Positions 23,812-38,600 of a stretch of DNA of 64,000 nucleotides are shown here, piece by piece (the first letter of the stretch is position 1; every line of letters starts with the position of its first letter). The stretch comes from Ciona savignyi (Eukaryota; Chordata; Ascidiacea; Phlebobranchia; Cionidae), in assembly GCA_000149265.1 (NCBI GenBank), contig CH003333.1:217227-281226 (forward strand). The letters are read 5' to 3'. The notes under the pieces were generated by a model that was not told the origin of the DNA, made no database searches, and worked only from the letters and a program-made list of their open reading frames with translations. Made by a program: the position numbers and the translations under genes.

Positions 23812-24114
23812 TCGAACGGCCAACCACGCGGGCAACCTAATCGATTGACATTTTAAGCACTATTCGTGCAGTATCCACATGTTCCAATTATTTCTTTAGT
23901 TCACATTTATTTTATTTTTTACCTTGGTGTTTGTAATTGACGTCACGAAATTGAAAAAGTGTTTTTGTTTTGGCAGTGTTTTAATTTCTGCAATTCCCGA
24001 GTCTGCTTATAAATTTGGAAACATCTTTTTTGGGGGCCGTGATCTTTGTAGTAAGAATGTGTTTATTCCTGTTGCTTTTCCCATGAAACTGTGATTATTA
24101 AATTTGGCCGTGTA

Positions 24115-24120
24115 AATAAA
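24115..24120 (+). terminator. Poly(A) signal candidate of C2-like gene
   Basis: AATAAA about 305 nt after the stop at 23811, in a T-rich 3' UTR. Confidence 0.5.
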
Positions 24121-25495
24121 CACACACCGACGATACATATGGAATTTAATAGCGAAGTTGCGTGGCCTTGGAAGCTGCAAGTTCGGCTGAAACCTATAAC
24201 CAGATCAGAAACCGTTGCGACTCACAGGGGATAACCATTGACAGGCCAATTTACTTCTAGACAAATACCAATTAGGACATTGGCTGACCTGTAGCAATTA
24301 AAATACACCAAGGAGGGTAGGAAGCAAAGATCGTACAATTCATATTGTAGAAAGACGTTGACAGACCACACAGCAAGCTGCTCATTAATATTCGCGTGGG
24401 AGAGGAACAGGTGTCGTCGTGTAACCAGAGCTATGGAAATGTGTTTTGATTTATTCAAGTATTTTCCTTCGTGTGCATGGTAAAGAAATTAAAGTGAAAT
24501 ATAAATAATTTATACATAAACAGGAAGCAAATGCCAATAAGACAGTCATAACAACACCAGACAAAAAATCTGGAAAGTGTTACGAACCAACCACGGACGA
24601 AGCAATATCTTTCCTTCAAACGTTTTACATAATGCTTGTTGTTGAAACTTGCAGAAAAACACCAAATACTCTGGTCGTCTAGTGCATTGTGGTTTATAAA
24701 GATATAGATTTAAATAGGTTAAGTTTATGATGAATTGTTCTATATTAGATTACCTTACCATCATATTTCGGGTATCGCAGCTGTCTAGTATGGTGTGTTG
24801 TGTGGACACGTTAGGACAGTTAGAAAAATAACTTTGGCTAAGAATTTTGCCCAATAGCACAAGCGACTAGCTATCTGCTGGTTTTGATTCGACAATTGTT
24901 CGGCTCTTTACTGACTTGCAAACACAAAATGCGGAAAAAAACTTTACAAGATGACTTGTCACAAATATAAGATGACTTGTTACAATAAGATGAAATCTTG
25001 AAATATAAATGTTGTCGCATCGCAACAATTCCGATCTACTCGGTCACATCAAACCACAGAACAGTGCGACCGCATATAACGATCGGCAGTAACCATTTTA
25101 CGACTTAGACAACGAAGAGACAAAGGAAGTTGTTTAACTTGCCGGATATGGATAATAGTCTTATTTGGCACCATTGCCCTATCAGAGTCAAACTGTAAAT
25201 AAAACGATAAAAAAGTACTTACTCTCTACTGTTAGAATACAATACTATAAAAGGAAGTAGCCGCTATAATGCCGAGTGATGTACATTCAATCTTTCTGTA
25301 ATGCTGTAGTCTTATTTTAGTTCATAAATGGTATTATTTCTTTGCACATGGCAGACCGCATCTAAGCCTAGAGAATTAATGGGCTGTACTGAAACATAAA
25401 AATAGGTAAGCCAACAATATGCAAAAGGAAATCTGCTGATTGCCTTGCACGGTTCTTCCAGTTATATCGTTAAATTTCCCACCGATTGACCTGAT

Positions 25496-25785
25496 TAGTT
25501 AGTGCGTCGCCTTTCCGCCAAAGGAGTACAGGTTTAAAACTTGTCAATAGCTATAGGTTGTCCCCAGGCAAAGCACCCAAATGACATGACCTGAACCCAG
25601 TGGAACAATGGGTTACACAATATGGAAGAAACGTCTATTCTAAATCATATACAACAAACTTCAATAGCTTTAGTAACTAGGCGGGAGGCGCTAGGATAGT
25701 AACTAGGATCTGACGATTGACCATTTAATAAGCCCATTGGGTTTTCCCATTCGAGGTAATAAACATAATTATCCTATCATATTCA
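25496..25785 (+). repeat. Composite tRNA-derived SINE, near full length
   Basis: Order: tRNA-like head (ttagttagtgcgtcgcct; aggtttaaaactt), a gttgtccccaggcaaagcac block, a gaacccagtgg block, an acaacaaacttcaatagc block, a gacgattgacc block, and the tail ending in tatcctatcatattcaat. It serves as a reference for the family; see findings. Confidence 0.75.
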
Positions 25786-26669
25786 ATTTCGAAACATTTG
25801 ATTGTTTCATCAGTTAGTTTTGTAGGTGTATGTCATTTAACTTGGTTGTCCAACATAGATAAACATATTTACCTTCTTCTGATGCATCCTGCTGCGGTTT
25901 GTTGGGTGATTTTTACTATTGATTTTAACTTGAGATTTCCTGCTTTGGGAAATAACCGTGGCCGCGGGAAAATTGAATAGCGTCCGAAAAAAAAATCAAA
26001 TTTACCATACTTTACTCGAAGTGTAAATTTACAAATCGTACCCACAATTATTAAATTGATTTATCCAATTAAAATTAAAACAGTAAAAAAATTATTTATA
26101 AAATTATAATTTAAATATTAACTTAAATAAATAAGCGCTTACAAGATAATTTAAATAAAACAAAGCAAATACTAATGGGCACGATTTATAAATTTACATT
26201 GTGCATAAACATTATAGCTTTATTGCTACCTTGTCATCTCTTTTTATTTTTGTTAAAACTAAAAAAAGGAATGAAGCTGTTTATTGAAATTAAGATTAAG
26301 AATTTGGTGTTTAGTAGGAGGGGGGGGGGGGACTCCAATCATAACTTTAAAACTAACTCTAATATACCCTAATCTTTATTTTAGTGTCTGTGCAGTTCCT
26401 CGCCTTCCCTTTTTTCCTCCGTTTAGCTTTTCCCGTCCTTGGTTGTTGGTTATTGGGGGGAGTTGGTTGTTTTTTTAGAATAGAGACACCAAGACAAATT
26501 AACCCTTACTAGGTTCTCACTCTTAGAAATCATTATTTTATTTTGTGCTACCTACTATTTTTGTGTTAACATATTGTATATTTGTTATTTTGCAGTAAAT
26601 AGAATCAAATTTTTCTTCTTTAACTGGAAGAATAGCAACATCACAAGTGAAATATTCGAAAAGCGATCA

Positions 26670-29600
26670 ATGTTCGACGGATCGTTGACACCTCCGCTGT
26701 CTGATATATCTGATTGTGATGCGGAGGCCGCAGACAATGGGGATGTCCGGCGGGAGAATTCCCCAGTTCTTGCGGCAAAACGACCGAAGAAATCAAACAA
26801 AATTTTAAAGCGAAAATTAAGTTTGGACGAATGCACAATAATCAGTCCAAGGTATTTAATAGAACGATATAATGTTGAGCCTTGAGCCAGACTATTAAAC
26901 ATCCAAGATTTGGGCAAGATCTTATAAAAAAAAGCAAAAATTTCATATGCATTCATGATTCATAACATTTTAATTATTTGTTAGACATACTTTTACTTTT
27001 TCCATAACCTAAAGTTGGCATGTGCTTTGGGTATTTGGTGAATGCTAATGCCCTGTTGTGAACAACTACTAGTAGGCAAAGCGCCAGTTACTGTATTAAA
27101 ATTTGAAGGTTAATATCACCACAGCCAAGTTGTTTAGAAAATACTCGTGTTTCATTTCAGCTTTGTGGAAGCAGTAAATGTTATTAAACACCAAAATTCG
27201 TCTAAATACTGATCCCACTTACCCACTGGTGTCATTCAGTTTCGATCATACAAGGCATTTACCGGACATTGCATGAACCCAGCAGATTAATGGCTTCTAT
27301 TAAATCAAAGAAACATAGGTATCATATACAACATACTGCAATAGCAACCCGACGCGTGGGTGCGAGGTGATCTAACGATTGCCCGTGTGTTAACCCGCTT
27401 GGTGTCCCATTCACGGGGATAAACATGAATATATCTCATTCTATCCTATTCCATCAACGATTGTTAAATGCCTTCAATTCAAAAACCGCTGATAAATCTA
27501 TTTTACAGAACTAATGAAACTGAGTGCTATTGTATGATTTCCGATTTACAATTCCTTACTGATATCTTTTACAGCGGTAAGTTGTGTTTATGTGTATTGT
27601 GGTGTGCAGTGCTGTGGTTAGTCGTGTGTTATTCCACTGAAATAATATGCATGCAATCAAAAAGAAAATGCATTCTAATCACTGTCACTGGGATTTTATT
27701 TGTTTCTAAATCTTTCTTTCATGTGAAAGTGTACCGATTATGTACCATGGATGTAGTTTATTGATATTGACAGGTGTATTTCTTGCCTATTTACAGTAAA
27801 GATCTTTGCAGCTACTGTACATAGCAAAGCAATTCCATCATGTCCTAACAGATATGCATAGTTGTAACATGATGAATATTTTACTTTCATTCATGTGATT
27901 ATTTAAGCGATCACCGAAACTACTTATTCAGCTTTTGTATATTTCAGCCAGCAATTTCATTCTTTATTTGGAACATAAAGCAATTGAATCTAATAAAATA
28001 CACCCTGGTTTCAAATGCTCCGATCAGGATATTAAACCAGTGTTCAGAATTCTGGACAGTTTTATTAAAAAGTTTGATGGAGTCAATTATAAAGGTAAGC
28101 TGCTATAACACCAACAAAGCAATAAACAATAAAATTGTAAAATAAAGGGGGTGAGGGGACTGCTATTTATGCGTTTTGTCCCTTGGTGACAAAGACTACT
28201 CGCAGGTTTAGTTACGGTACTTTTGTTAAACTATAAAAAATTATAAAAATGTGTTTTGTTTAGATTTTACCAGGTACAGGATTGCATGCTGTTTACAATA
28301 TGTTATACATTTCAATGCAATATCAATTAAACACTTTAATCAGAATATACCAATCAGATTTAAAACTTGTAACAGATAATATTGTGCCGCTTCAACGTTT
28401 TTAATTTGTTAATCTTATTCTTAGCCGTACTTCCTTTTTTTTTAGACCAAGCTTGTCATTTGATTGAAAAGTTAGATGTTTTATGTGGGGAGGTTGCACT
28501 AGTGGCTGATATCGGGCCAAAACACATGCATCGATTGCTGAGTTCGAAATTTCGACTCTCAGGTGGGATTTAAATCAGTTTCTGATTTACATAAACCCAT
28601 AACTGGGTCTGAGTGTGTCTGCCGCCTGATTTTAAAACATTTAGTTTTGTTATTTTAATAATGACGACAAATATGTCTAGTCAGCTAACGGTTGCCACCC
28701 AGACTCTAAGGGGGTGAGTTAAACAAGCCACTAGCTACTGGAGTACAAACTTTGGTGAAACTTTGCGAACATGCCTAAATCCAGTGGTTTTATGGGATCG
28801 AACAAAAACTGTAGCGATCTAATGTCATTTACACCTTACAATATCTCGGGCAACTGAATTATTGCCTTAGGGTAATCTGATGTTTGTTCGTGTTCACTAT
28901 TTTCATTGTCCAATCCCCTTGAACAAGAATTAGAAACCAAAGTACAATGTTGTGTTTGCAGTTGAAGAAAGAAACCTGCATGAATGTGGGTCACACGAAC
29001 TCGTAAGTTGGATTCATTGTTTCTGTGATGTGAATATGTACGCGTTGAAAGTAACTCGTGTGGCCAAAGAGAAATGCGCCCAACTAAACATTATTGAGGT
29101 AAGTAGGAAGGAGATTTGAACTTCAAGAATTCAACTTTAGTGACATGGCACTGGTATCCATTTTCGGGAATGCTGGATGATAGATAGAATTATTGTGAAA
29201 GTAAGTGGTGTGTGATACGTATCATTAAGAATTTGGCTTAAGAGATTAAGACCTAATGTACAACATAATTAGCCAACAACTTTCATAAGAGAAGTAGCCT
29301 CTGATATTATTCTGCCATTTGGTATAAACCCAAATGTAAAAAGGGATTGGTTAATAATCCACACCCGTATCTCTATGTAATGTATATAGAATTGTAATAC
29401 AAGTGTCACAGCATGCAATAAGCATAAATGTAATTTGTCTAGATCAACAGAAATCATTCTTTTCGTTGATAAAGTAATTTGTGTCTTTGGTTATTGGGTA
29501 GTTGTGTTCTTTTCAATAATCGAGAAATGATTAAATAAACAGTTATTAACCTTTTAATATGGTAAAAATGAACAGCACAGAATTATTTAGGGATAAAGTA

Positions 29601-32600
29601 ATTCTAGTGTTGAATATGACAGGGTACTTGCTTGATTGAGAGTTCAAACACTAGGCCCAGGTCCATTAAGTACCCACGGACACATCGACTAGTTTAGGAA
29701 TGTTTTCAGTCCCACAACCCTTCGTCTGACAATCTAACACTAGAAAATCTTTCGTTCAGAAAATGTTTTAATTTTATTCCCAATTCCATCACAGATCCTT
29801 CACTCCAGTGGAATGGCAGTCAATGATGATCATGACCTTCTGACACGAACTTGCAGCAGAATTCTACATCAACTATTTTACATGGTTTCCCAGGCCTATA
29901 CTCACTTAAAACACAAATGTATGTGACATTTTCTACAAATTTTTCTCAAACAGGATATAGATAAAAGGATTAAAATAATTGCTTTATAAGGCGTTGCATT
30001 ATCATAATGTTGCTGTTACATTGCTTAAAGGGGAACTGAAGTCAATTTTAAGAATATCTTAATAAATGGAAAACAATACGCTGATTTCAAAAATCAAATC
30101 AGTTTCTTCCAATATTTTTTTGTTAAAGAGTTATGAGCAAATATGCATTTTATTTTATGTTAGGGGATTTCCCGTATTACGTCACTGACGTTGTTGAGAT
30201 TTCGTGCCTATATGCGTTGTATACAATCATGTGCCAGTTTAGAGGTGAATTAGTAACATAAGCGCCTGCAGGAGCGTTGTATTTTCGTTTTTTTATGGAG
30301 ACTTAGCATAACACTTGTCATATAGCCTAACTGAACCAATGTACCCGCGTGACAGCTTACCTTAAGCGCGCTCATTCAGGCCTGCACGGTCCTGGACCTA
30401 AGCTGAATGCTGAGGTATACAGGTCTCGTATTTAAATGACTTTAGAATAATAAGTCTTAGCAATTTATATCATAAATCATAGAAGTGAAAACAGAACAAG
30501 AAAACTAGAACAGGAGGCAGTAAACTGTAACTGCCAGCAATTTATAGAAATAGACCAGCCATCAATCAAAGATCAGACTATGCGGTGGGAACAGCCTATT
30601 TCTTTCATGATTGTTGCTTTTCAATATATAGCCATAATCTGCAACGTAGACTAGCAATGTTGTTATTAACCCCTAGGCTACAAACTGAGAGTGTGAGAGA
30701 TTTGGTATACATATGCATAGAAGTTTTAACAAATTTCTTTTGTTTTCTTCATTTCTAGAGTAAATTTAAGTTAATGTTGTAACACTAAAATGGATGACAG
30801 TTTTCAACATTCTGGCATGGATGAAAGAAGTTTTATTGTACACAATAAAACAACACAAATTTAGTCATGTGCATTTGAACCAAGGAAAACGTCTGAAAGT
30901 ATCTTTGAAGATGAAAGCCCCATAGAAGAAAATGTTTATTTAGAAACATTACCTATTGACATGACTTGGTGCCGTTGCAAAAACTGTATTCTTATGGACA
31001 CACCGCAAGAATGTTTATGCCTGCCATGAATGTACATGCATTTGTGCACAAAATAACGCCAGACTGGACTTGCATTACTAAAAGCCCTTATTTTTCAATT
31101 ATCTGCTTGCATAAAGAAGTTCTTGAAGTTGGTTGATCACTATGTTTAAAATCATAATCAGAAAAATTCAAAATTGTTGGAACTGTATTTTTCACCAAGT
31201 GGTTTGTTTTCATCATCTTGGCTACTCCATTGGAGTCAAATACAATTTTACTATGATAATCCTTGTCACAAATATGTGCACTACACACTGCGGTTCTTTT
31301 TCCAGGTAGTTTAGAACGCTTGCATTGTTGTATCCATTGCTTCAACCGTTTTTTGTCGTTGTGAGGAAATCGATGAAAGAGCACAGGTGGATTGGAATTT
31401 TCGTGTGCTGTAATAGGAATTTGTACATCCTGGAGCAAAACAATATGCTCCAATCACTCTTCCTTCCTTCTCAGTGGCTTAACTTTAGGCATTTTACAAT
31501 ATCTAATAAAAAGAACTAGAATTAGAAATGTAGTATATTCTTATTAACTTATTTGGGTAGTTAAGTAAAGATCTATTATATATATTCTTCACTTACTTAT
31601 CTGAGTGCTTGCTGTGTACTTATTGTCAGACTACACATCAGCTACTCAACTGTGGATTAACTGGTTTTTGCAATAAGTGGTATTCTCAACCAGTAGGCTA
31701 ATGCTCAGTTTCAATAACAGCAGACATTAAATGCACCACATACACAACAGCAAAACATTATACATACAACCAAGGTAAACCATGAAAGAAATAGGCTTTT
31801 CCCACCGCATAGTCTAGCCTTTGCCTAATGGCTGGTTTATTTCTATAAATTGCTGGCAGTTACAGTTTAATGCATTCTCTTATAGTTTTCTTGTTCTGTT
31901 TTCACTTTTCTTATTTATGATATAAATTGCTAAGACTTATTATTCTAAAGTCATTTAAATACGAGACCTGTATACCTCAGCATTCAGCTTAGGTCCAGGA
32001 CCGTGCAGGCCTTAATGACCGCGCTTAAAGTAAGCTGTCACCATGTACATTGGTCCAGTAAGGCTATATGACAAGTGTTATGCTAAGTCTCCATAATAAA
32101 AACGAAAATACAACGCTCCTGCAGGCGCTTCTGTTACTAATTCACCTCTAAACTGACACATGATTGTATACAATGCATATAGGCACGAAATCTCAACAAC
32201 GTCAGTGACGTAATACGGGAAATCCCCTAACATAAAATGAAATACAAATTTGCTCATAACTCTTTAACCAAAAAATATTGGAAGAAACTGATTTGATTTT
32301 TGAAATCAGCGTATTTTTTTCCATTTATTAAGATATTCTTAAAATTGACTTCAGTTCCCCTTTAATGCAATTTGGTGTAGCGGTATTATATTTTTAGTCC
32401 TCTATTTTCTTGGTATTAAAAATGATTAAAAATACTTAATAATTTTGTTGCCAACAGGTCAGAATTCGGTGCAAAAAGTGCTAAAGTACTCACCATTAGC
32501 ATGCAAATGTTTCAATGATCTCATGGAGTTGTGCTTTAATAGCTGCCAGGAACATGGGTATTGGGGAATCTTGACCAACATTTTCGTTCAGACATTGCAA

Positions 32601-35600
32601 AATGGTAAAGCCATGAAACGTGGTGACTCAGCACTTACGCATATCCCTCATTTCGCGGATTCCACTGATGCTGTGTCATGCTTTTGGTGGTGGTTAGTAA
32701 ACATGGTACGATATTTATTTATTTTTACAACATTTCAAATAATTACCTTCATTTTAATATCACCAGCAATTTTGGTCAAACAAATGGATAATTGCACTTG
32801 ATAGTTTTCGCTTTATATTATTTTTCTTAAATGAAATTTAACCCCATGTTCTTTGTTTGCACATTGAAAATAAATTCTTATTTACAAATTTTAGTTTCAT
32901 TTAAATTAAAATCCTTTAAATCGCACACTTAGGTTTCGCACCCATCACCTGCAACCTTAGTCCGACAGATTAGTCTTGTGGTTAAGTGTGTTGCCTTTTA
33001 GCCAAAGAGTAAATTGGTCTCCAGCTATTAGATTGTGTCCTTGGGCAAGGCACTTAACGGACATTGTATGAACCCAGTGAAATGATAGGTTCTACTAAAT
33101 TGGAGGAACATCTCAATCATACACAACACACTGAAATAGTCTGGTAACCTTACAGTGGGTGCAAGGTAATCCAATAGATGCTCATATGTTAACCCCCTTG
33201 GTTTTTTCCATTCATGCGGTTAAACAAACATGAATATCCGAACCTGCATTACCTCCATTTATATGAAATGTAAAATTATTTTTAGCCATTTTCTGCTGAG
33301 TCATCATCGTTCCATGTATTGATGACTCGGCTATTGAGGATCTCATGTGTCAGCTCTGATGAGGAATTCACCATCCACCTCCTGTGCTACAAAGAGATAA
33401 TAAGGAAGAGCAAATCCTTAACATGGACCTCCGTCGAAACCACCCCCTTTCTCTTACTGTGGCAGCATTTCTGTAAAAATTTAAACAACAACTTCAACAA
33501 ACAAACAGGTGATTGTTCTACTTGCAAATGGAGCATTCCGTCCAAATTGTTGATCTAAATGTTTGAATCGATGTTAGGCAACCATCTGACAATCTATAAA
33601 CAGGATTTGATTAAAGCTTATCAGGAATGTCAGCTGACTTGGTCAAGGTCCGTTCTTGCCTTTGTGGTGTTGTAAAGCACCCACTTGTCAGTTAAAGGTT
33701 CACTTTATGTTGTCCCACTAACATAAGGCTGGCTGATAAGGCAAACAATTTGAGTCTATGAAGAATAAACATTAAATCATTTTCAAAATTACAAGAATTG
33801 TAATTTTAATCTAGTTTTGTTCTGAAATGTCAAAAAAGTAGCATTGAACTAAACTTTAAACGCCTCAATGTTGACTACAGTTTTCAGAAGTTTCTGTTTT
33901 GGTTAAATTTTTGTTTCAAGGTTTGAATAAAAACACAAATAATATAAAGAAAATGAGAAAAATGATTATTCTTACAATGAAAAGCTATTTGTTATCGTGG
34001 ATATTTATTGACATCATCAACAGAACAATTAAAAACTTTTTGGGGTTTTTAAATATATATTAATTATCTTGAAACTGATATCATATTTATATCACTTAAG
34101 TGAGCCGAGTATGCTAAATTTTCATTTATAAATAATTTAAATATATATTTAAAAATATTTATTTTTTAACCCGACCGTAGGCCCGAGGTGATGTGACGAT
34201 TGCTTTTGTTTTTAAAGGAATAAACATAATTATCCTATCCTGTCCTATTCAATTCATATTATTCGATTTCATATATGTTAAATAGTTATATAAAAAATTT
34301 CATATACGTCAATAGATATATTGCCACTTATATTTCCAATCCACCCAGGTATCAAGCAGTTCACATTGAAAACCGTCTCCTCTATCGAATTGATTTCTTC
34401 CATTCGAAATTTAAGGAAACTCCACCTCACCAACCCTGTCCTCCCAAACAGTAGTTTCCATGGTTTCCTTGCCTTGTTTGATTGTGGAATGCAATTGAAT
34501 GACGGGGCTTTATGGTGTGCAGTAAAGGAAAGGTATGGGCTTTAGTAATTAGGGATATTATCTTTGTGAATTGGTAAATGCCCATTGGGTTACTGAAGCT
34601 ATTGGTGTTTTTGTGCATGATTGTAGAACTCATTTATCCACTAGTTGCGACCTCACAATCCATTGTCTGTCTGTAGACCATTGACTTTTTTCTAGTTTGA
34701 AGAACTTCATTATCACCAGGTCTAGCTCATTGGTCAGTTAAAAGAATGGAGGTTCACACGGTATCACACCCAGCCATTAGTTAGTTGGCTGTGTCCTTGG
34801 GCAAGGAATTTAAAGATCATGAACCCAGTGGATTAATGGGTTGAACTAAAACTAAAGCAATGTTTTAATCATTAATATAACTATAATAACTTAGATTACT
34901 AGCCTATGAACACAAGGACAGTTTATAAGGATGTATTCTTAAAACAAGAAATAGGAATTCCATAGAAGAAATAGGAATTCCACTTAATCAAACTTACATC
35001 TGAAGGTTCCTGGCTTGTCTGGAGTCTGGTGGTATGGACAGATTGGACTCGACGGGCGTCACCAATTTCTTCTCAATTTGCATTGCAATAGCTGCCAGGT
35101 GTTCAGCCTCCAATATCGTTAAATTCATCTCTGAGTTTATCAAGTTGTTTAACCAATGCTCTATCGCTCGATCGGATTACGCAAAACAAATTGCTGCTGT
35201 CACAGGTAAAGCATTGTTTGCTAGATAAGCTTCAAGACACCAGGTTACCACTAATACAGGATGCTCTTTTTATTCCGACTGTTTAGCTCAGTGGGATTGT
35301 GCATCGCTTTTCAGTCGAAGGGTTGTGTGTTTGAAACTGGTCACCAGCTTGGCATTTGTCCTGACAAGGCACTTAGCGGACATTGTCTGAACCCAATAGA
35401 ATGATAAGTTCTACCAAATTAAAGAAATGCCTTAATATATGCTTTTTAAACTTGGAACTTTAGTGTTTTCCAAACGGTAAAACATACAATTTTACCTAAT
35501 ATGGACAAAGACTTTAAATTAGGTTTAACTATTGGATAGTGGTTTGTAGCTTTAGCCGAACCCCTCTTTAGTGTAAGGGTAGCGATCAGTTTCGAACCTG

Positions 35601-38600
35601 AAACTGTTCGGTAAAAAGGCGACGTACTCGCCCACCAAGCTAATCATTCGGTTAAAGACATTGTATATTCAAATATTAGGTTAGCTTCAAATGGTGGGTG
35701 GTAGTATTAGTTTCATCATATTACATGGGTGGATATCATTTAGTGTTGTTTTTTTCACAATATTCCTTTAATCCCTCATATTCAATGTGATGGGAAATTC
35801 CCAAAGTTTTAATATATACGTCAAATAAGTTTACTCTCTACTTTTAGGTTTGTTTTCTCTAATGCATTTGCTGTGTGAGATGAAGGTTTCGTTCAATGAG
35901 CTCTCGAACAAAGTTTGCAAACTCTTCACCCAAGTCTGCAGGTGGGGCTAAATATCAAGTTTCGATTTTACCTCAAGTGCGTCGTCATTTGTTCGAACCA
36001 CTTAAAATGGACCTGTTGCACCTGTAATTCTATTTGTGTGATGTTAAAACTAGCTACAATTGAATCACATGGGTGTGATAAAAGTTCAAATACCGGATTT
36101 CAAGATTCTTTAAATTCCAATAATATTTACCGAAGCAGTGAAAAAAAAATATTTCTAAGGTTTCTATTGAATTATTTGCCTTAATTGCTCATAGATTTAC
36201 TGTCACAAAAATGCATTTGTTTACAGAGTATTCCCAACTATAACCTTGTGTTTTTGCTTTTTTAATTTCACGATTTTCAGGCTGTTGTCTGAGAAAAGCA
36301 TAAAGTTGGAACACAGACATTCACTTCTCAGTGTGTTCAACACTTACCTTCAATCTGCTGCTCAACTCTTCCAAGCTTCAAGTGAATTAAACCTCGGTCA
36401 AGTAAGTATTTGCCTAATAGTGGTAGTGTTTGAGTGCTTCATTATATTTCCACATAATAAAACCAATTTTTTACATATTCGCACAAGAAAAAGTCTAAAC
36501 GACATTAATTATTTATCGGCCAAAAATCCATCAAATTTTGGGAAAATAAGAATTTACTGGCATGGGCAAGCTCACACGAGTAACGCAAGTAATGGGAGTA
36601 AACATAGCTCGCAACAGTGGTTTGTATGACATAACTGTTTAAATCTGGTATTCTAACAATCTCACATTATGATGTAAGTAATATACACTCCAGTATTCGG
36701 ACGTGCCATCACTGCCATGTGTATAATAAAAACGGTATGCGCCAGTTGAATAGAAAACAGTTGCGGTAAATTTACCCCCACAGTGTGCGTCACATGAGTT
36801 ATCACGCTAGTATTACTTGTGCATTACTCGCACAGATTTTTGGCCCTGAATTTCCATTAGTTATTCCATTTAAATACATAGTCTTATCAGCTTATCTGTA
36901 TTCATATACAGATACAGATATATTTATTTATAATGTTCAGATGTAAAGGTAGGTAAGAATACCATTGAAATAAGTTTCGAAAAAGGTTGTTTATTATTTG
37001 GTAGTTGGTTAGCCTTGCAGTACATAATGCCATAACCAGACAGTTCACGGTTCAAAACCTGCTACTAGATTTTCTGTTTTGTATTAAAAATAAAACTTAG
37101 GTAGAAACTGCCTGAAATCAGTAGAATGATGGGTTCTAGTTCTACCAAACAAAACCCACTGCAATGGCTTCATACCCGGCAGCAAGCGCGAGATGATCTT
37201 ACAACTACTTGTGTTATATCGCTTTATGCATTTTATATCCCAAAAGTAAACACAAGTCACTTTCATTTACATTATAAATTATCCTACATGTCAGAAGGTT
37301 TTTACAAAATCTCTTCGATTTCTGGTCCAATGTTGTAAATTTGTTTTTAAACAAACAGGTTGCAATATTTCCGGCACATTCTATGGATTCTGTGTTAGAA
37401 CGAGCGAAACCTTCAGAGATTTCTACCATTCTCCCCCATATAGCAGATATATTTTCATGTTTAAGGTGAATTTATGGTAAATATGTGTTTAAAAGCTACT
37501 TAAACTAATGTGCTTTTTTTAGAGTCACATTCCTGCTAAAATCCCTTTTATTTTAAGGATTCTAAGTCAAACTAATGTTCTCTCAGTTATTTTCTCCCAG
37601 GGTCACCTTTCTTAAAAAAAATCGTTTTTTTGTTTAAAGTTTTAATATCGCAGAAAAATGTCGACTTTCTCAGTTGAATGCTCCAAACTTTGCCACCACC
37701 TTACCCCTGACATTCTGTCGTGCCTCAAGAGACAAATAGCGTCAATTGATGGACCGATGGATATCTATGTTGATAATCTCCATGTGTTGATGGCTGATAT
37801 TGTCATGGTTACCTTTATGATGTAAGCACCCTCGATGGTTGGCGCAGATTCAGATAAATGAGTTGTTGTTTTTGGTAAAGTTACATGTAATGTTACCACA
37901 TAAGATGTAAGAAGAATTTAAAACAGCAATTATTAGGATTGCCTTGTGCTTTGTGACCACCGCCGGGTTAGTAGATATTTTGCAGCGTGTTGTGTATGAT
38001 TTGAAGTGTGTTGTATACTTTTTTTCAGTTTTAGTACAACCCATTAATCCACTGCATTTATGAATTGTCCGCTAATTGCCTTGCCCAAGAACACAACCGT
38101 CTATAGGCTGGTTTTTGATCGCACAACCATATGACGCATTCGCCTACTGTGTCTCCATTCGGTCATTCCCACTAAGATATCCATTATGATATTTAATAAA
38201 TCTCCACATTTTAACGAACTCAATATTGCACACAAAACCACCAGAAACAACGATAGCGGTGTGTCCCCCGCGATGCTCAACTTGTGGGGATACTTTGCGA
38301 GCGAAGGAAGAGTCGACGTGCGCATCCGATGTCGCTTCCTCATCTCGATCCTCGGAGAACCCAACATCCGATCCGCGCTCCATGAGGAGCACACCGCATC
38401 ACACGGGAACAATGGGAGGTCCATCCTCAATGACACAGCATTGCAGGGTTGGATGAAATGCAACTTGATGTCGTGTGTGATCGGGAATAATATGATGGAA
38501 ACTCTCCACAGGTCAGTCATCGTCACATACACACATAACACGTCCGGGGTATTACAGAAATAATTGCGATTAACTCTCAAATAGACTTGAACAGAAAGTT

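Larger units (their letters stand above)
23812..26669. other. Intergenic between C2-like gene and MMS22L
   Basis: The left 300 nt is probable 3' UTR. A full composite SINE lies at 25496-25785. A run of G at 26318-26330 is followed by a diverged aactaactctaatataccctaa module shared with small MITEs elsewhere. No exon was recognised. Confidence 0.5.
30029..32361. mobile_element. Kolobok-like DNA transposon, 2,333 bp, decayed
   Basis: The termini AGGGGAACTGAAG and CTTCAGTTCCCCT are perfect inverted ends, each flanked by TTAA (30025-30028 and 32362-32365). Inverted repeats run 30029-30609 and 31781-32361 (581 bp each, high identity with scattered differences). The centre has a decayed P2X7-C-like reading frame on plus and a decayed THAP domain on minus. 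TTAA duplication together with a THAP domain is the hallmark of the Kolobok superfamily. No complete transposase is present, so the copy is non-autonomous. It lies within an MMS22L intron between exons ending 29918 and starting 32458. Confidence 0.85.
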
